DNA of 64,000 nucleotides, taken from positions 30,761-94,760 of the forward strand of contig QEVL01000011.1 of NCBI GenBank assembly GCA_003577305.1, given 5' to 3'. The notes beneath the pieces were generated by a model. The model saw only the letters and a list, made by a program, of their open reading frames with translations. It ran no database searches and had not been told where the DNA came from. The position numbers and the translations under genes were made by a program. This DNA comes from Burkholderiales bacterium (GTDB taxonomy: Bacteria > Pseudomonadota > Gammaproteobacteria > Burkholderiales > Burkholderiaceae_E). This document shows, in pieces, positions 45,869 to 55,751 of this stretch (position 1 is its first letter; each line of letters opens with the position of its first letter).

Positions 45869-47323
45869 ATGAGCGCCGATCGCGAGGTTCCGCTGTACGT
45901 CGACCTGGATGGCAGCGTGCTCCGCAGCGATACGTTGTGGGAGTCGTTCGCCAGCGCGTTGCGGCGACACCCGCTGCGCACCGTGGCCGCGCTCGCCGCG
46001 CTGGCATCGGGCAGGGCGGCGCTGAAGCGGCGGATGGCGCAACTGGGCGCACCCGACGTCGATACCCTGCCGCTGCACGAAGGCTTCGTCGCGTGGCTGC
46101 GCGAGCAGCGTGCCGCCGGCCGGCGCATCGTGCTCGCGACCGCCGCCGATCGCGCATTGGCCGAAGCGGTGGCAGCCAGGCTCGGGTTGTTCGACCAGGT
46201 GCTCGCCAGCGACGGCCGCCGCAACCTGAAGGGGCGGCACAAGCTCGCTGCGATCCGCGAGGATGCGGGCGGGGCGGTCTTCGACTACTGCGGCAACGGA
46301 CCGGAAGACGTCGCCATTTTCGCGGCTGCGCGGCGTGCGGTCGTCGTGGGTGCCTCGCCACGCGTGGTGCGCGCGGCGCGAAGCCAGGCCGACGTGGCGG
46401 TGGAGTTCGAGCGCAGGCCGGCGCGCGCGCAGCGGTTGCGATGGTTGCTGGTGGCGCTGCGTCCGCACCAGTGGCTGAAGAACCTGCTGGTGCTGGTGCC
46501 GCTGCTCACCTCGTTTCGCATCGAGGAGCCCATGCTCGGGCGCGACGCGTTCCTCGCGTTCGTGTCGTTCAGTCTCGCGGCCTCCAGCGGCTACCTGCTC
46601 AACGACCTCCTCGATCTCGGTGCAGATCGCCGCCATCCGCGCAAGAGCGACCGCGCGTTCGCGGCGGGGCGACTGTCGGTGCCCAGCGGCTTTGCCGGGT
46701 CGGCAGCGCTGCTGCTCGCATCGCTGGCGATCGCATGGGCGGTCGGCGAGCGTTTCGCCGCGACGGTGCTTCTGTATCTGGCGATGACCGGCACCTATTC
46801 GGCGCTGCTCAAGCGGATCGCGCTGCTCGACGTCGCGATGCTGGCCGGGCTCTACACGGTGCGCGTCATCGGCGGCGGCACCGCCACCGGCATCCCGGTG
46901 TCGGTCTGGCTGCTCGCGTTCTCGGTGTTCCTGTTCTTCAGCCTCGCGCTGCTCAAGCGCTGCGGCGAACTGGTCGCGCAGCGCGAGCGCGAGGAAGACA
47001 CCGGCAAGGGACGCGGCTACGAAGTGAGCGACCTGCCGGTGCTGCAGTCGCTGGGCATTGCCACTTCGTGCGCTGCGCTGGTGGTGCTGGCGCTGTACGT
47101 GCAGGATCCGGACGTGGCGCGCCGCTATGCGTCGCCGCAGGTGCTGTGGCTGATGCTCTTCGGGCTGCTCGTCTGGCTGGGCCGCCTGTGGCTCGATACG
47201 GCGCGCGGCCGCATGCACGACGACCCGCTCGTCTACACCCTGCGCGACCGCGGCAGTCGCTGGACGGTGGGCGTGCTGCTGGTGCTCTTCGGCGTGGCCG
47301 CGGCGGTCGACCTGCCGGGTTGA
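45869..47323 (+). CDS. HAD phosphatase-UbiA prenyltransferase fusion
   Basis: This 484-residue protein joins a cytoplasmic HAD-like domain (residues 1 to about 185; VDLDGSVLRSDT with Asp12 and Asp14, later DYCGNGPEDV) to a UbiA-type membrane domain with about eight helices. The prenyl-diphosphate motif is NDLLDLGADRRHPRKSDR (NDxxDxxxDxxHPxK), and PHQWLKNLLVLVPLL begins the membrane half. That second motif is typical of decaprenyl-phosphate phosphoribosyltransferase-like UbiA proteins. The HAD domain may remove the phosphate from the product of the fused transferase. The gene ends 10 bases before the convergent iorB. Confidence 0.9.
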   Translation: MSADREVPLYVDLDGSVLRSDTLWESFASALRRHPLRTVAALAALASGRAALKRRMAQLGAPDVDTLPLHEGFVAWLREQRAAGRRIVLATAADRALAEAVAARLGLFDQVLASDGRRNLKGRHKLAAIREDAGGAVFDYCGNGPEDVAIFAAARRAVVVGASPRVVRAARSQADVAVEFERRPARAQRLRWLLVALRPHQWLKNLLVLVPLLTSFRIEEPMLGRDAFLAFVSFSLAASSGYLLNDLLDLGADRRHPRKSDRAFAAGRLSVPSGFAGSAALLLASLAIAWAVGERFAATVLLYLAMTGTYSALLKRIALLDVAMLAGLYTVRVIGGGTATGIPVSVWLLAFSVFLFFSLALLKRCGELVAQREREEDTGKGRGYEVSDLPVLQSLGIATSCAALVVLALYVQDPDVARRYASPQVLWLMLFGLLVWLGRLWLDTARGRMHDDPLVYTLRDRGSRWTVGVLLVLFGVAAAVDLPG

Positions 47324-47333
47324 GCCCCGGCGT

Positions 47334-48908
47334 TCACCCCATCGCGCGCGGTTTTTTCATCCAGACGATCGGCTTGGCCACGGGCGGGCGCGGCTCGATT
47401 CCGGCCTTCTCGAGCGAGCGCTCGAGTTCGCGGCCTTCGGGCTCGGCCAGCGCCGCATCGATCGCCGCACGAAGTTCCTGCGCCGCGCCGGCGGCGGGTC
47501 CGGTGTCCGAGTCCAGAGCGCGCGCCACCAGCGTGTCGAAGATACGCTCGAAGCTGGCGCGGCCGCGGCGATGGGTGTCGCCATAGCCCTTGAGTACGCG
47601 CGGCAGTTCGGCCAGCGCGGCGGCAAAGGCCGGCGAGACCGGAAACACTCGCTCGAGCGCGACGAGCCAGCGCTCGATCGCCTGCTGCTCCTCGTGAAAG
47701 CGCAGCGAACCGCGCCGCATCGGGCGCAGCCGCGCGAGCGTGCGCAGCATCAGGTAGCCGTGGATGCGCGTGCTCGGCAGGTGCATGCCGCGATTGAACG
47801 CATCGAGCTTGCCGCTGCGCGTGGCCCAGTCGCGCAGGCGCGCGCCGATCCGGCGCGGCAGCATCGCAGCCAACTCGTCGACGCCCGGCTTGAGGTACTC
47901 GAAGACCTCGAGGATCTCGCCGTCGCGCGCGCGTGCCTCGTTGCGGATCTGCGCGATGCGGCTGCGTCGCGACTTCAGGTCGGCTACGCGGATCACGTCC
48001 TCGAAACTCATCCACAGCGCGAGCAGGCGCGCGGCCTCGGACAGTGCGCGTGCGTTGCCGGGCTGCCCCATGGCTTCGCTCGCTGCAGCGGCGATGCGCT
48101 GCAGGCGCTCGACATAGAGCCGGCCGTAGGCGGCGTCCTGGTAGTCGAGCAGGCGCACCACCCCGTGCGCGGCGTTCTCGCGCATCGGGGCGGGCAGCGT
48201 GGCGAGCAGCGGCGCCCAGAGTTCGGGGCTGGTCTTCGGTGCGAGCCCGGCGCCGGCGCCGGCCAGTGCCTGGCGCGCGGCGCCGGTGGCTACCGCGTCG
48301 AACGCCGCGCCGAACCCGGCCAGGCTCGCCTGCACGCCCAGGCCGCCCTCGCGGATCACCCGCTCGCAGGTTTCGCGCGGCCACGGAAGCACGTCGGCGC
48401 CGGCCAGCGCGCCGAACATCACCGCGCTGATCACCGTGCCGTGCGCGGCGGCGATCGAGGCCATGTCGACGCTCAGGTAGCGCGCCGCGAGCGCGCGCGC
48501 TCCGGCGTGGATGCGCTCGTCTTCGAAGCGGCCGTCGCCCATCTGCATCTTTTCCTGCGTCGTGTAGACGCGGTGCGACGCGGAAATCAGCGTCGTGCGC
48601 TTCGGGTGAACGAAGCCGCGCTCGACCATGCGACCCGCTTCGACCAGTTCGCTCGAGAGCACCACGTCGACGCCGCCCGGCATCGGGTTGAGCGCGAACA
48701 CCGGCTGCGCTCCTGCGGGGGCGGGCGCGCGCATCATCTCGACGTAGTAGCTGGTGGAGCCGGTGCGCTGCGCCACGCCCGGCACCGAGGTGGCCTGCAC
48801 CGGAAGATCGTGCGCGATCGCGCACTCGACGATCCAGTCGGCGAGCACGCCGCCGCCTTCGCCGCCCAGCGCGGCGATCAGCAAGGTGAAGGGTTTCGCG
48901 TCGTTCAT
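47334..48908 (-). CDS. iorB: Indolepyruvate oxidoreductase beta-type subunit
   Basis: This 524-residue protein has an N-terminal pyruvate-oxidoreductase gamma-like domain (LIAALGGEGGGVLADWI, then VPGVAQRTGSTSYYVE, residues 1-200) that forms the electron-transfer half of IorAB. It is followed by a helical region of about 300 residues found in the longer proteobacterial IorB proteins. It starts three bases after iorA ends, so expression is coupled. The complex oxidatively decarboxylates aryl pyruvates to arylacetyl-CoA, reducing ferredoxin; related pairs serve aromatic amino acid breakdown. No ferredoxin gene is adjacent. Confidence 0.87.
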   Translation of the reverse strand: MNDAKPFTLLIAALGGEGGGVLADWIVECAIAHDLPVQATSVPGVAQRTGSTSYYVEMMRAPAPAGAQPVFALNPMPGGVDVVLSSELVEAGRMVERGFVHPKRTTLISASHRVYTTQEKMQMGDGRFEDERIHAGARALAARYLSVDMASIAAAHGTVISAVMFGALAGADVLPWPRETCERVIREGGLGVQASLAGFGAAFDAVATGAARQALAGAGAGLAPKTSPELWAPLLATLPAPMRENAAHGVVRLLDYQDAAYGRLYVERLQRIAAAASEAMGQPGNARALSEAARLLALWMSFEDVIRVADLKSRRSRIAQIRNEARARDGEILEVFEYLKPGVDELAAMLPRRIGARLRDWATRSGKLDAFNRGMHLPSTRIHGYLMLRTLARLRPMRRGSLRFHEEQQAIERWLVALERVFPVSPAFAAALAELPRVLKGYGDTHRRGRASFERIFDTLVARALDSDTGPAAGAAQELRAAIDAALAEPEGRELERSLEKAGIEPRPPVAKPIVWMKKPRAMG

Positions 48909-48911
48909 GTC

Positions 48912-51059
48912 CTAGGCAGGCTGGATCGCGTGAATGAAGGTCTCGCGCAGGCGCGCCTTGAAGCGATCCCAGCGGTTCGGGTTGCTGGTGATCTCGGCCC
49001 GCCAGAACGATGGACACAGCACTGCCGCGTGCGCCACTTCGCCGCACATCCCGCAGCCGACGCATTCGTTCGTGACGTAGGCCACCGGGTCGACCTTCAG
49101 CGGGTCGGTGGGCGTCTTCACGGTGAGCGTGGGGCAGCCCGAGAGCCGGATGCAGGAGTGGTCGCCGGTGCAGGTTTCCTCGTCCACGCCGAAGCGGGTG
49201 CGCACCACGCGCTTGCCTTCCTTCAGCATCTTCGCGCGCAGCGGCTTGATGCGGCGCTGGCGCTCGAGCTGGCATTCGCCGTCGGCAATGACCACTTTCA
49301 GGCCTTCGAACGGAGTGGTGAGTGCCTCCTCGAGCGTCTTGCGCACCTCGGCGACCTTGTAGTTGTCGACCGTGCGCAGCCACTTCACGCCCATGCCCTT
49401 CAGCGTGTTCTCGATCGTCACCTCGGTGCCGGTGGCGCTGGCGCCTTCGGCGATGCGGCGCGACTCGGAGGTCGGTGTGGAGATCGTCTCCTGGGTGCCG
49501 GTGGCCGAGGTGTAGCCGTTCTTCATGATGACCAGCACGCCATCGCCCTTGTTCAGCAGCGCCGACGACACGCCCGAGAGCAGGCCGTTGTGCCAGAAGC
49601 CGCCGTCGCCCATGATCGCGACCGGCCGCTTCGCCGAGAAGTTGCGCACGCCCGCGCTGCTTGCCAGGCTCATTCCGTAGCCGAGGATCGAGTTGCCGAA
49701 CGAGAACGGCGCGAAGGTGGCGAACGAGTGGCAGCCGATGTCGGCCGACACGTGCAGCTTGCCGATGTCCTGTTCGACGAGCTTGAGCGCGGCGAACACC
49801 GGCCGCTCGGGGCAACCGGTGCAGAAGTTGGGCGGACGCGCCGGCACCGGGCCGCTGAACGCTTCGCTCGCCTGCTTCTTCAGGTCGGCGATGTCGGCGA
49901 GCAGCCCTTCGGCGGCGGCGCGCGGCAGCTCGGGCGCATGCGCGGCGAGGAAGCGCGTGAGCCCCGAGAGGATCAGTTCCGCGGTGTACTCGCCGCCCAT
50001 TGCGAGCAGGTCCTTGCCGTGCAGCTTCGTCTGCAGGTCGGCGCGGCGCAGGATGGTATTGATCTCCTGCTCGATGAAGTCGGGCTGGCCCTCCTCGACG
50101 ACGAGCACCGCGCGCTTGCCCGCGCAGAAGCCGCCGATCTGTTCGGGCACCAGCGGGTAGACCACGTTAAGGTTCAGGATCGGGATGCGCGAACGTCCGT
50201 ACGCGTCGGCCAGGTCGAGCGCCTGGAGCGCCCGGATCAGGTTGTTGTAGAGACCGCCCTGCACGATGATGCCGAGCTCGCCGCGATCGCCGTCGAACAG
50301 CTCGTTCAGGCCGGCCTGGACGATGTACTGGCGCGCCGCCGGCATGCGCACTTCGTACTTCAGTTTCTCGTGCTGGAAAGTGACCGGCGGATGCGACAGC
50401 CGCCCGTAGTCGAATGCCGCCGGCTCCATCTGCAGCTCGCGCGTGGAGATCTTCGGCCGGACGTTGTCGCGCGTCGCGAAGCTGCCGCGCACGTGGCAGG
50501 CGCGAATGCGCAACTCGAGGATCACCGGCGTGTTCGACGCCTCGGAAAGCTCGAAGCCGTGCTCGACCATGCGCACGATCGTCGGCAGATTGGGCCGCGG
50601 ATCGAGCAGCCACAGGCCCGACTTCATCGCGAACGCGTGCGTGCGCTCCTGGATGACGCTGGCGCCTTCGCCGTAGTCTTCTCCGACCACGATCATCGCG
50701 CCGCCCATCACCCCGGGCGAGGCGAGGTTCGACAGCGCGTCGGAGGCGACGTTGGTGCCGACCACCGATTTCCAGGTGACCGCGCCGCGCACCGGATACA
50801 TGATCGAGGCGCCGAGCATCGCCGCGGCCGAGGCCTCGTTCGTACAGGCCTCGACGTGCACGCCGAGTTCGTCCATGTAGTCGCGCGCCTGCACCATCAC
50901 GTCGAGCAGGTGCGAGACCGGCGCGCCCTGGTAGCCGCCGACGTAGCTCACCCCCGACTGCAGCAGCGCCTTGGTCACCGCGAGGATGCCTTCTCCGTGG
51001 AAGGTCTCGCCGGCGCCCAGCGAGAGCGAGCGGATTTCCGCACTGAAGGAACGTTCCAT
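48912..51059 (-). CDS. iorA: Indolepyruvate ferredoxin oxidoreductase alpha-type subunit
   Basis: This 715-residue ThDP- and Fe-S-containing catalytic chain has the pyrimidine-binding half at the N terminus (GNEA-like TNEASAAAMLGASIMYPVRG), the ThDP motif GDGGFWHNGLLSG and NGYTSATG near residue 500, and C-terminal ferredoxin-type cysteines. The second cluster motif CVGCGMC is complete; the first reads CTGDHSC then GCP, so it is degenerate. The start is ATG 51059, 136 bases from the divergent LysR gene. Together with IorB it should convert indole-, phenyl- or hydroxyphenylpyruvate to the acyl-CoA. Confidence 0.9.
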   Translation of the reverse strand: MERSFSAEIRSLSLGAGETFHGEGILAVTKALLQSGVSYVGGYQGAPVSHLLDVMVQARDYMDELGVHVEACTNEASAAAMLGASIMYPVRGAVTWKSVVGTNVASDALSNLASPGVMGGAMIVVGEDYGEGASVIQERTHAFAMKSGLWLLDPRPNLPTIVRMVEHGFELSEASNTPVILELRIRACHVRGSFATRDNVRPKISTRELQMEPAAFDYGRLSHPPVTFQHEKLKYEVRMPAARQYIVQAGLNELFDGDRGELGIIVQGGLYNNLIRALQALDLADAYGRSRIPILNLNVVYPLVPEQIGGFCAGKRAVLVVEEGQPDFIEQEINTILRRADLQTKLHGKDLLAMGGEYTAELILSGLTRFLAAHAPELPRAAAEGLLADIADLKKQASEAFSGPVPARPPNFCTGCPERPVFAALKLVEQDIGKLHVSADIGCHSFATFAPFSFGNSILGYGMSLASSAGVRNFSAKRPVAIMGDGGFWHNGLLSGVSSALLNKGDGVLVIMKNGYTSATGTQETISTPTSESRRIAEGASATGTEVTIENTLKGMGVKWLRTVDNYKVAEVRKTLEEALTTPFEGLKVVIADGECQLERQRRIKPLRAKMLKEGKRVVRTRFGVDEETCTGDHSCIRLSGCPTLTVKTPTDPLKVDPVAYVTNECVGCGMCGEVAHAAVLCPSFWRAEITSNPNRWDRFKARLRETFIHAIQPA

Positions 51060-51151
51060 CGTCCGGACTCCGGGAGGGCGGGGCGAACCGGCGAAGTCGC
51101 TGCCGGCTGCGCTCCATATTGATTTCGTTCGAACATAAACGTAGGCTATTC

Positions 51152-51197
51152 ATTCGTCAAATGGATTCTGCGAATTGACTGAATCGGTTTGATCAAT
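51152..51197. promoter_or_regulatory. Two adjoining 24-bp dyads between iorA and lysR
   Basis: ATTCG(N14)CGAAT at 51152-51175 and ATTGA(N14)TCAAT at 51174-51197 overlap by two bases and run into the LysR start codon. Their placement and T/A-rich arms fit LysR-type recognition and activation sites. The surrounding 51115-51195 is the most AT-rich part of the divergent gap. Confidence 0.5.
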
Positions 51198-52149
51198 GTT
51201 GGCCCAGTTCCACCGGCTCGACCTGAACCTGCTGCGCGTACTGGTCGCGATCGACCGCTGTCGCTCGGTCACCGAGGCCGGGCGTCGGCTCGCGCTGAGC
51301 CAGCCGGCGACCAGCAACGCGCTGGCCCGATTGCGCGAGGCGTTCGACGACCGGCTGTTCGTTCGCGCAGCCGGCGGGCTGATGCCCACGCCGCTTGCCG
51401 AGCGCATCGTGCCGATCGCCGCGCAGCATCTCGAATCACTGGAAGCCGCACTGACCGAGCCGGAGGCCTTCGATCCGCTGAAGAGCGTCGCCGAGTGGCG
51501 CCTGTCGCTGTCGGATCTCGGCGAGATGGTCTTCCTGCCGCCGATCGCCGACGCGGTGCGGCGCGAGGCGCCGCGCACGCGGCTCGCGAACCTGGGCGTG
51601 CCGGCCGAGCGGGTCGCCGATGCGCTCGGCCGGCGCGAGATCGATCTCGCGATCGGCATCATGGACCCGAAGCAGCGCGGCATCCGCTCGACGCTGCTGT
51701 TTCGCGAGCGTTACCTCGCGCTCGGCCGTCGCGACTGTCCGGCCGGCTGGCGCAGTCGTACGGGCTTCACCGACGCGGCGCTCGTCGTGGCAGCACCCAC
51801 CGCCACCTACCATCAGGGCATCGCCGAGAGTCTCGAGCGCCACCGCCTGGGGCACCGGATCGTGGTGCGCGCGCGCCACTTCGCGGCGATTCCCGACCTC
51901 GTTGCCGGGGGGCAACTGGTGGCGATCGTGCCGGAGATGTTCGCGCAGATCGCCTGCGCGCGGCTGAAGCTGGCCATGTGGCCCGTGCCGCTCGCGATGC
52001 CTCTGTACGAGGTGGGCATGGTCTGGCATGCGGCGACCGACGGCGACGCGGCGCAGATCTGGTTGCGGGAAAGGGTGCTGCGGCTGTTTCGCCGGGGCTC
52101 CACCGCGAGGCCGGTGGCCGCCCGACAGGGGGCCGGGTCGGCTCGGTAG
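51196..52149 (+). CDS. LysR family transcriptional regulator
   Basis: This 317-residue LysR-type regulator is divergent from iorAB, which it most likely controls in response to an aryl-pyruvate or related acid. The winged HTH is at residues 1-65 (LDLNLLRVLVAIDRCRSVTE, LALSQPATSNALARLRE), followed by a normal periplasmic-binding-like effector domain. No Shine-Dalgarno precedes ATG 51196, and the start codon overlaps a dyad, consistent with autoregulation. Confidence 0.92.
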   Translation: MLAQFHRLDLNLLRVLVAIDRCRSVTEAGRRLALSQPATSNALARLREAFDDRLFVRAAGGLMPTPLAERIVPIAAQHLESLEAALTEPEAFDPLKSVAEWRLSLSDLGEMVFLPPIADAVRREAPRTRLANLGVPAERVADALGRREIDLAIGIMDPKQRGIRSTLLFRERYLALGRRDCPAGWRSRTGFTDAALVVAAPTATYHQGIAESLERHRLGHRIVVRARHFAAIPDLVAGGQLVAIVPEMFAQIACARLKLAMWPVPLAMPLYEVGMVWHAATDGDAAQIWLRERVLRLFRRGSTARPVAARQGAGSAR

Positions 52150-52175
52150 ACGCAGTCGGCTCGCGCCCGCTAGGC

Positions 52176-52181
52176 TATGAT
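52176..52181 (+). promoter_or_regulatory. -10-like box before the acyl-CoA synthetase
   Basis: TATGAT stands 25 bases before GTG 52207, between the LysR stop and the synthetase. The -35 position is unconvincing. A good Shine-Dalgarno TGGAGG (52195-52200) follows and fixes the GTG start. Confidence 0.4.
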
Positions 52182-52206
52182 TTTCGGGCGTACCTGGAGG
52201 TCTTCC

Positions 52207-53889
52207 GTGGCAACCCAGGGCAAGCTGATCCTCGACTACGTGCTCGAGCATGCGCAGAAGACGCCCGACCGGGTGTACCTCACGCAGCCGACGGGCAACG
52301 GCCGGGTCGTCGACTACACCTGGGCGCAGGTGGTCGACCAGTCGCGCCGCATGGCGGCGCACCTGCAAAGCCGCGGCTTCGAGCCCGGCGCGCGCATCGC
52401 GATGCTGTCGAAGAACTGCGCGCACTTCATCATGGCCGAACTGGCGATCTGGATGGCCGGCTACACCACGGTGGCGATTTTCCCGACCGAGACCGCCGAG
52501 ACGGTGCGCTACGTGCTCGAGCACAGCGGCTCGAGCCTGCTGTTCGTGGGCAAGCTCGACACCTGGCCCCAGCAGCAGCCCGGCGTGCCGCAGGGGCTGC
52601 CGTGCATCGCCCTTCCGCTGGCGCCGAAAACCGGGTTCGACACCTGGGACGCGATCGTGGCGCAAACGGCACCGATCGCGGGCCGTCCCGGGCGCAGCCC
52701 CGACGAGCTGGCGATGATTCTCTACACCTCGGGTTCCACCGGCACGCCCAAGGGGGTGATGATCAGTTTCGACGGATTCACCCGTGCCGGCGAGGGAATC
52801 TCGCGCGACACCCGTTCGCGGGTGGGCGAGGGTGGCGCGAGCCGCATGCTGTCGTACCTGCCGCTGGCGCACAGCTTCGAGCGCTCGTGGGTGGAGGCGT
52901 CGTCGCTGGTGGACGGCGGCACGCACCTGTTCTTCGCCGAGTCGCTCGACACTTTCCTGGCTGACCTGCGGCGTGCGCGTCCGACGCTGTTCATCTCGGT
53001 GCCGCGGCTGTGGCTGAAGTTCCAGCAGGGCGTATTCGCGAAGATGCCGCCCGCGAAGCTCGACCGGCTGCTGTCGATTCCGGTCGTCGGCGCACTCGTT
53101 GCACGCAAGGTGCGCAAGGGCCTGGGGCTCGACAAGGTGGTCGTGGCCGGCAGCGGCTCGGCGCCGATCCCGCCCGAGCTCATCCGCTGGTACCGCCGCA
53201 TCGGCCTGCCGCTCTACGAGGGCTACGGGATGACCGAGGACAACTCGTACTCGTTCACGTCCAGAGCGGGTTTCAGCGAGCCGGGCTACGTGGGCGTCGC
53301 GCTGCCCGGCGTGCAGGCGCGCATCAGCCCGGAAGGCGAGATCCTGATCAAGTCGCCCGCGCGGCTGGTCGGCTACTACAGGCAGCCCGAGCTCACCGCC
53401 GAATCGTTCACCGACGACGGGTTCTTCCGCACCGGCGACCTGGGCGAACTGCGCGCCGACGGCATGCTGAAGATCACCGGCCGCGCGAAGGAGCTGTTCA
53501 AGACCGCCAAGGGCAAGTACGTGGCGCCCGCGCCGATCGAGAACCGGCTGAACGCGCACCCGATGGTCGAGCTGTCGCTGGTCTCGGGCGTGGGCCAGCC
53601 CGCCGCCTACGCGATCGTACAACTCGCCGAAGACCTGCGTCCGCGCGTGGGCGAGGCCGGGGTGCGCGCGCAGGTGCAGGCCGAGCTCGAGCGCCTGCTC
53701 GACGAAGTGAACCGCGACCTTCCCGACTACGAGCAGCTGCACACGATCGTGGTCACGCGCGAACCCTGGTCGATCGAGAACGGCTTCCTCACGCCGACGA
53801 TGAAAGTGCGCCGCAGTCGCATCGAGGCGGCGGTGCAGCCGCAGGTCGAGCGCTGGTTCGGGCAGGCGCACAAGGTGGTGTGGGCCTGA
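52207..53889 (+). CDS. AMP-dependent acyl-CoA synthetase
   Basis: This 560-residue adenylate-forming ligase makes acyl-CoA from a fatty or aromatic acid. The P-loop is [13 protein letters not shown] near residue 180, the A5 motif [11 protein letters not shown] near 337, [14 protein letters not shown] near 405 and the C-terminal [13 protein letters not shown] with the catalytic lysine. GTG 52207 is set by TGGAGG six bases upstream; an upstream ATG at 52177 has none. It is followed after four bases by the ThDP enzyme, so the two act together: activation followed by C-C cleavage of a 2-hydroxyacyl-CoA is one reading. Confidence 0.92.
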   Translation: MATQGKLILDYVLEHAQKTPDRVYLTQPTGNGRVVDYTWAQVVDQSRRMAAHLQSRGFEPGARIAMLSKNCAHFIMAELAIWMAGYTTVAIFPTETAETVRYVLEHSGSSLLFVGKLDTWPQQQPGVPQGLPCIALPLAPKTGFDTWDAIVAQTAPIAGRPGRSPDELAMILYTSGSTGTPKGVMISFDGFTRAGEGISRDTRSRVGEGGASRMLSYLPLAHSFERSWVEASSLVDGGTHLFFAESLDTFLADLRRARPTLFISVPRLWLKFQQGVFAKMPPAKLDRLLSIPVVGALVARKVRKGLGLDKVVVAGSGSAPIPPELIRWYRRIGLPLYEGYGMTEDNSYSFTSRAGFSEPGYVGVALPGVQARISPEGEILIKSPARLVGYYRQPELTAESFTDDGFFRTGDLGELRADGMLKITGRAKELFKTAKGKYVAPAPIENRLNAHPMVELSLVSGVGQPAAYAIVQLAEDLRPRVGEAGVRAQVQAELERLLDEVNRDLPDYEQLHTIVVTREPWSIENGFLTPTMKVRRSRIEAAVQPQVERWFGQAHKVVWA

Positions 53890-53893
53890 GCGG

Positions 53894-55651
53894 ATGAACG
53901 CCTCAGGGAGCGTCACGCGCCACGGTGGCGACCGCATCGCCGACGTACTGCAGGCGCAGGGCGTGCGCTGCGTCTACACGCTGTGCGGCGGCCACATTTC
54001 GCCGATATTGAGTGCAGCGCGCGCGCGTGGCATCCGCGTGGTCGACGTGCGCGACGAGGCGGCCGCGGTGTTCGCCGCCGATGCCGCGGCGCGCTTGTCC
54101 GGCCTGCCGGGCGTAGCGGCCGTCACCGCGGGGCCGGGCATCACCAACACGATCACCGCGCTGAAGAACGCGCAGCTGGCGCAGTCGCCGCTGCTGCTGC
54201 TGGGCGGCGCCGCGCCCACTGCGCTGCAGGGCCGGGGCGCGTTGCAGGACATCGACCAGCGGCCGCTGGTGGAGCCGCACGTGAAGCGCTTCTTCAAGCT
54301 GCGTCGCGTGCGCGAACTGGGGCCGGCGGTCGAGGAAGCGTTCGCGCTCGCGCGCTCGGGCGTGCCCGGGCCGGTGTTCGTCGAGTGCCCGGTCGACCTG
54401 CTGTACGACGAGGCGTCGATCCGCCAGTGGTATGCCGAGGCCGGCGGCAAGGGCAGGTCGCTGGCCGACCGGGCATTGCGCTGGTACCTCGATCGGCACG
54501 TGCGGCGGATGTTCGAAGGCAGCGGCGAAGAGCGGCCGCCCCGGGTGCGCGAAGTCGGCACGCCGCTGGCGGGCGACGCGCCGATCGGTGCCGCGCTGGG
54601 TGCGCTCGCGACCGCGCAGCGTCCGCTGGCGGTGATCGGCAGCCAGGCGGTGGTGAACGCGGCCGAGGTCGAGCGGATCGCCGACGCCGTCGGGCGCCTG
54701 GGCGTGCCGGTCTACCTTTCCGGGATGGCGCGCGGCCTGCTCGGGCGCGACCACCCGCTGCAGATGCGGCACCAGCGCAGGCAGGCGCTGCGCGAGGCCG
54801 ACTGCGTGCTGCTCGCCGGCGTGCCTTGCGATTTCCGCCTCGACTACGGTCGCCACGTGCGGCGCAGCGCCACGCTGATTGCGGCGAACCGCAGTGCGCG
54901 CGACGCGAAGCTGAACCGGCGCCCGAACGTGCTGGCGCTCGGCGACGCCGGACGCTTCCTCCAGGCCCTGGCCGAGCGGATGCCGGCGGCCGGGCAAGCG
55001 GCGCGCGGCGAGTGGCTGGCGGCGCTGCGGGAGCGCGACGCGGCCCGCGAAGCCGAGATCGACCGGCAGGCGCAGGCGCGCGGCGAGAGAGTGAACCCGC
55101 TGGCGCTGTTTCGCGCGATCGAGCGCGAGGCGGGGGAGAACGCGCTCTTCGTGGCCGATGGCGGCGACTTCGTCGCCACCGCCAGCTACGTGTTGCACCC
55201 GCGCGCGCCGCTCACCTGGCTCGATCCCGGCGCCTTCGGCACGCTCGGCGTCGGCGCCGGCTTCGCGATCGGCGCGGTCACGGTGCGCCCCGATCGCGAA
55301 GCCTGGATCGTTTTCGGCGACGGCGCCTGCGGCTTCGGCTTGTCCGAGTTCGACACTTTCGTGCGCCACGGCATTCCGGTGATCGCGGTGGTCGGCAACG
55401 ATGCCGGCTGGACGCAGATCGCGCGCGAGCAGGTGAAGATGCTCGACGACGACGTGGGCACGGTGCTGGCGCGCACCGCTTATCACGAAGTGGCGCGCGG
55501 ATTCGGCGCCGAGGGGCTGCTCGTGACGCGCACCGACGAGGTCGGCGATGCGCTGAAGCGGGCGCGCGCGCTGGCGCGCGAGGGCAGGCCGGTGCTGGTG
55601 AACGTGTGGCTCGACCCGACGGAGTTCCGCGAAGGGTCGCTGTCGATGTGA
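53894..55651 (+). CDS. ThDP-dependent enzyme resembling 2-hydroxyacyl-CoA lyase 2 (ILVBL)
   Basis: This 585-residue acetolactate-synthase-fold protein closely recalls human ILVBL/HACL2: [11 protein letters not shown] near residue 29, [17 protein letters not shown] with the catalytic glutamate, [20 protein letters not shown], and [20 protein letters not shown]. The ThDP motif is [16 protein letters not shown] near 476 and the C-terminal [12 protein letters not shown]. True acetolactate synthases have a different N-terminal pattern and usually a small subunit gene, absent here. HACL2-type enzymes cleave 2-hydroxyacyl-CoA to formyl-CoA and an aldehyde. Coupling to the acyl-CoA synthetase supports alpha-oxidation, though the exact substrate is inferred. 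Confidence 0.82.
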   Translation: MNASGSVTRHGGDRIADVLQAQGVRCVYTLCGGHISPILSAARARGIRVVDVRDEAAAVFAADAAARLSGLPGVAAVTAGPGITNTITALKNAQLAQSPLLLLGGAAPTALQGRGALQDIDQRPLVEPHVKRFFKLRRVRELGPAVEEAFALARSGVPGPVFVECPVDLLYDEASIRQWYAEAGGKGRSLADRALRWYLDRHVRRMFEGSGEERPPRVREVGTPLAGDAPIGAALGALATAQRPLAVIGSQAVVNAAEVERIADAVGRLGVPVYLSGMARGLLGRDHPLQMRHQRRQALREADCVLLAGVPCDFRLDYGRHVRRSATLIAANRSARDAKLNRRPNVLALGDAGRFLQALAERMPAAGQAARGEWLAALRERDAAREAEIDRQAQARGERVNPLALFRAIEREAGENALFVADGGDFVATASYVLHPRAPLTWLDPGAFGTLGVGAGFAIGAVTVRPDREAWIVFGDGACGFGLSEFDTFVRHGIPVIAVVGNDAGWTQIAREQVKMLDDDVGTVLARTAYHEVARGFGAEGLLVTRTDEVGDALKRARALAREGRPVLVNVWLDPTEFREGSLSM

Positions 55652-55700
55652 GCCCGCGACCCGGTCTGGTTCGCGGCACCCATTTCCGGAGGATGGAAAT

Positions 55701-55716
55701 CGGTATGGTGATACCG
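55701..55716. promoter_or_regulatory. Perfect dyad upstream of the 72-residue protein gene
   Basis: CGGTAT-GGTG-ATACCG is a perfect 6-bp inverted repeat with a four-base spacer, 36 bases before ATG 55752. It could be an operator or a small hairpin. No clear promoter elements are recognised around it. Confidence 0.45.
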
Positions 55717-55751
55717 TTATCGCACCTGGAGCGAGATCACCGGAGGCCAGC

